In this document: positions 13,748-14,165 of the stretch, in pieces | Numbering within the stretch: the stretch's first letter is position 1 | Layout of the letters: the number at the start of each line of letters is the position of its first letter | DNA from: Burkholderiales bacterium | GTDB lineage: Bacteria; Pseudomonadota; Gammaproteobacteria; Burkholderiales; SHXO01 | DNA length: 14,165 nucleotides | NCBI GenBank assembly: GCA_026125625.1 | Contig: JAHCKU010000042.1 | Span: 1 to 14,165 of the forward strand | Direction: 5' to 3' | Made by a program: the position numbers and the translations under genes | The notes under the pieces: model-generated | The model's database searches: none | Told to the model about the DNA's origin: nothing | The model's input: the letters and a program-made list of their open reading frames with translations, nothing else

Positions 13748-14165
13748 CTATGGGTTTGCCTGGGCTCCGCCTCCAAGCACTTTATAGATCGTCACTCGGT
13801 TGGTCGCCTCCTGCAACCGCAGGGTGATGAGACTCTGCTGCGCGCTATAGAGCGACCGCTGGGCGTCGAGGGCCTCCAGATAGCTGGTCACCCCGTTGCG
13901 AAAGCGTGCCTCGGCCAGCGTATGGCTGCGCCGTGTGGCGTCGACGTAGGCTTGCTGGGCATCGATCTGGTCCTCCACGCGCGCGCGCACGGCCAGCGCA
14001 TCGGCGACTTCGCTGAAGGCCGACTGAATCGCCTTCTCGTACTCGGCAACGGCGATATCGGTGGTGATCCTGGCCGAATCCAGAGACGCCTGGAGCGCCC
14101 CCGCCTGGAAGATTGGTACGCTGATGCCGGGACTGAATAGCCAGGTCCGTGTACCGGCGCCGAAC
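13748..14165 (-). CDS. RND efflux outer-membrane channel (NodT/OprM, TolC-like), C-terminal part, cut by window edge
   Basis: The last 138 residues of an outer-membrane factor; the 5' end is outside the window. It reads TWLFSPGISVPIFQAGALQASLDSAR, then AVAEYEKAIQSAFSEVADALA, then the long helix EARFRNGVTSYLEALDAQRSLYSAQQSLITLRLQEATNRVTIYKVLGGG. The SVPIFxxGxLxAxLDxA, YExAIQxAFxEVADAL and YxxGVxSYLEALDAQRxLYxAQ patterns are classic for the NodT/OprM lipoprotein branch that exports drugs or metals with an RND pump and a membrane fusion protein. Those partners would be expected upstream on the minus strand, beyond the right edge. The stop is TAG at 13750-13748. Confidence 0.92.
   Translation of the reverse strand, partial: FGAGTRTWLFSPGISVPIFQAGALQASLDSARITTDIAVAEYEKAIQSAFSEVADALAVRARVEDQIDAQQAYVDATRRSHTLAEARFRNGVTSYLEALDAQRSLYSAQQSLITLRLQEATNRVTIYKVLGGGAQANP

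Overview
This is a GC-rich proteobacterial chromosome segment. The osmoregulated periplasmic glucan genes opgG and opgH, a NodT/OprM-type outer-membrane efflux protein, an imelysin/di-haem oxidoreductase pair and a large c-di-GMP signalling protein all point to a Gram-negative with an elaborate envelope. A gammaproteobacterium of the Xanthomonadales/Nevskiales/Steroidobacterales type is my best guess, but that is inference from gene content and not a phylogenetic result. No rRNA, tRNA, insertion sequence, integrase or CRISPR array was seen.

Layout. (1) 1-1773, minus strand: an imelysin-family lipid-free exported protein followed by a CxxCH-containing di-haem oxidoreductase (DUF1111) that runs off the left edge. 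The likely promoter at 1802-1825 carries a Fur-box-like sequence, consistent with an iron-regulated operon. (2) 2062-4155, plus strand, diverging from (1): a dye-decolorizing peroxidase with an encapsulin cargo-loading peptide at its C-terminus, the encapsulin shell protein 1 bp downstream, and a small DUF2945 (HVA1/TUDOR-like) protein that overlaps or abuts the shell gene. This is a peroxidase-loaded protein nanocompartment operon with an unexpected third gene. (3) 4156-7744, minus strand: opgG then opgH, coupled by overlap. opgH is interrupted by three frameshifts that leave every catalytic motif recognisable.

(4) 7745-8456: a long non-coding region (leader of opgG with hairpins) plus a possible small membrane protein. 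(5) 8457-13699, plus strand: a membrane sensor histidine kinase (split by one frameshift in its HAMP domain), a stand-alone Rcp1-type response regulator, and a REC-PAS-GGDEF-EAL protein, all tightly packed. This looks like one phosphorelay feeding c-di-GMP turnover. (6) 13748-14165, minus strand: the C-terminal part of an outer-membrane efflux channel, running off the right edge.

How they fit: regions 1 and 2 share a divergent control region and a haem/iron/peroxide theme (iron-associated imelysin, di-haem protein, encapsulated haem peroxidase). Regions 3 to 6 concern the envelope and surface signalling. Four clear 1-nt frameshifts in otherwise well conserved genes, three of them explainable as a lost base in a short homopolymer, make sequencing error a serious possibility, so the broken genes should not be taken as genuine pseudogenes without read-level checks.
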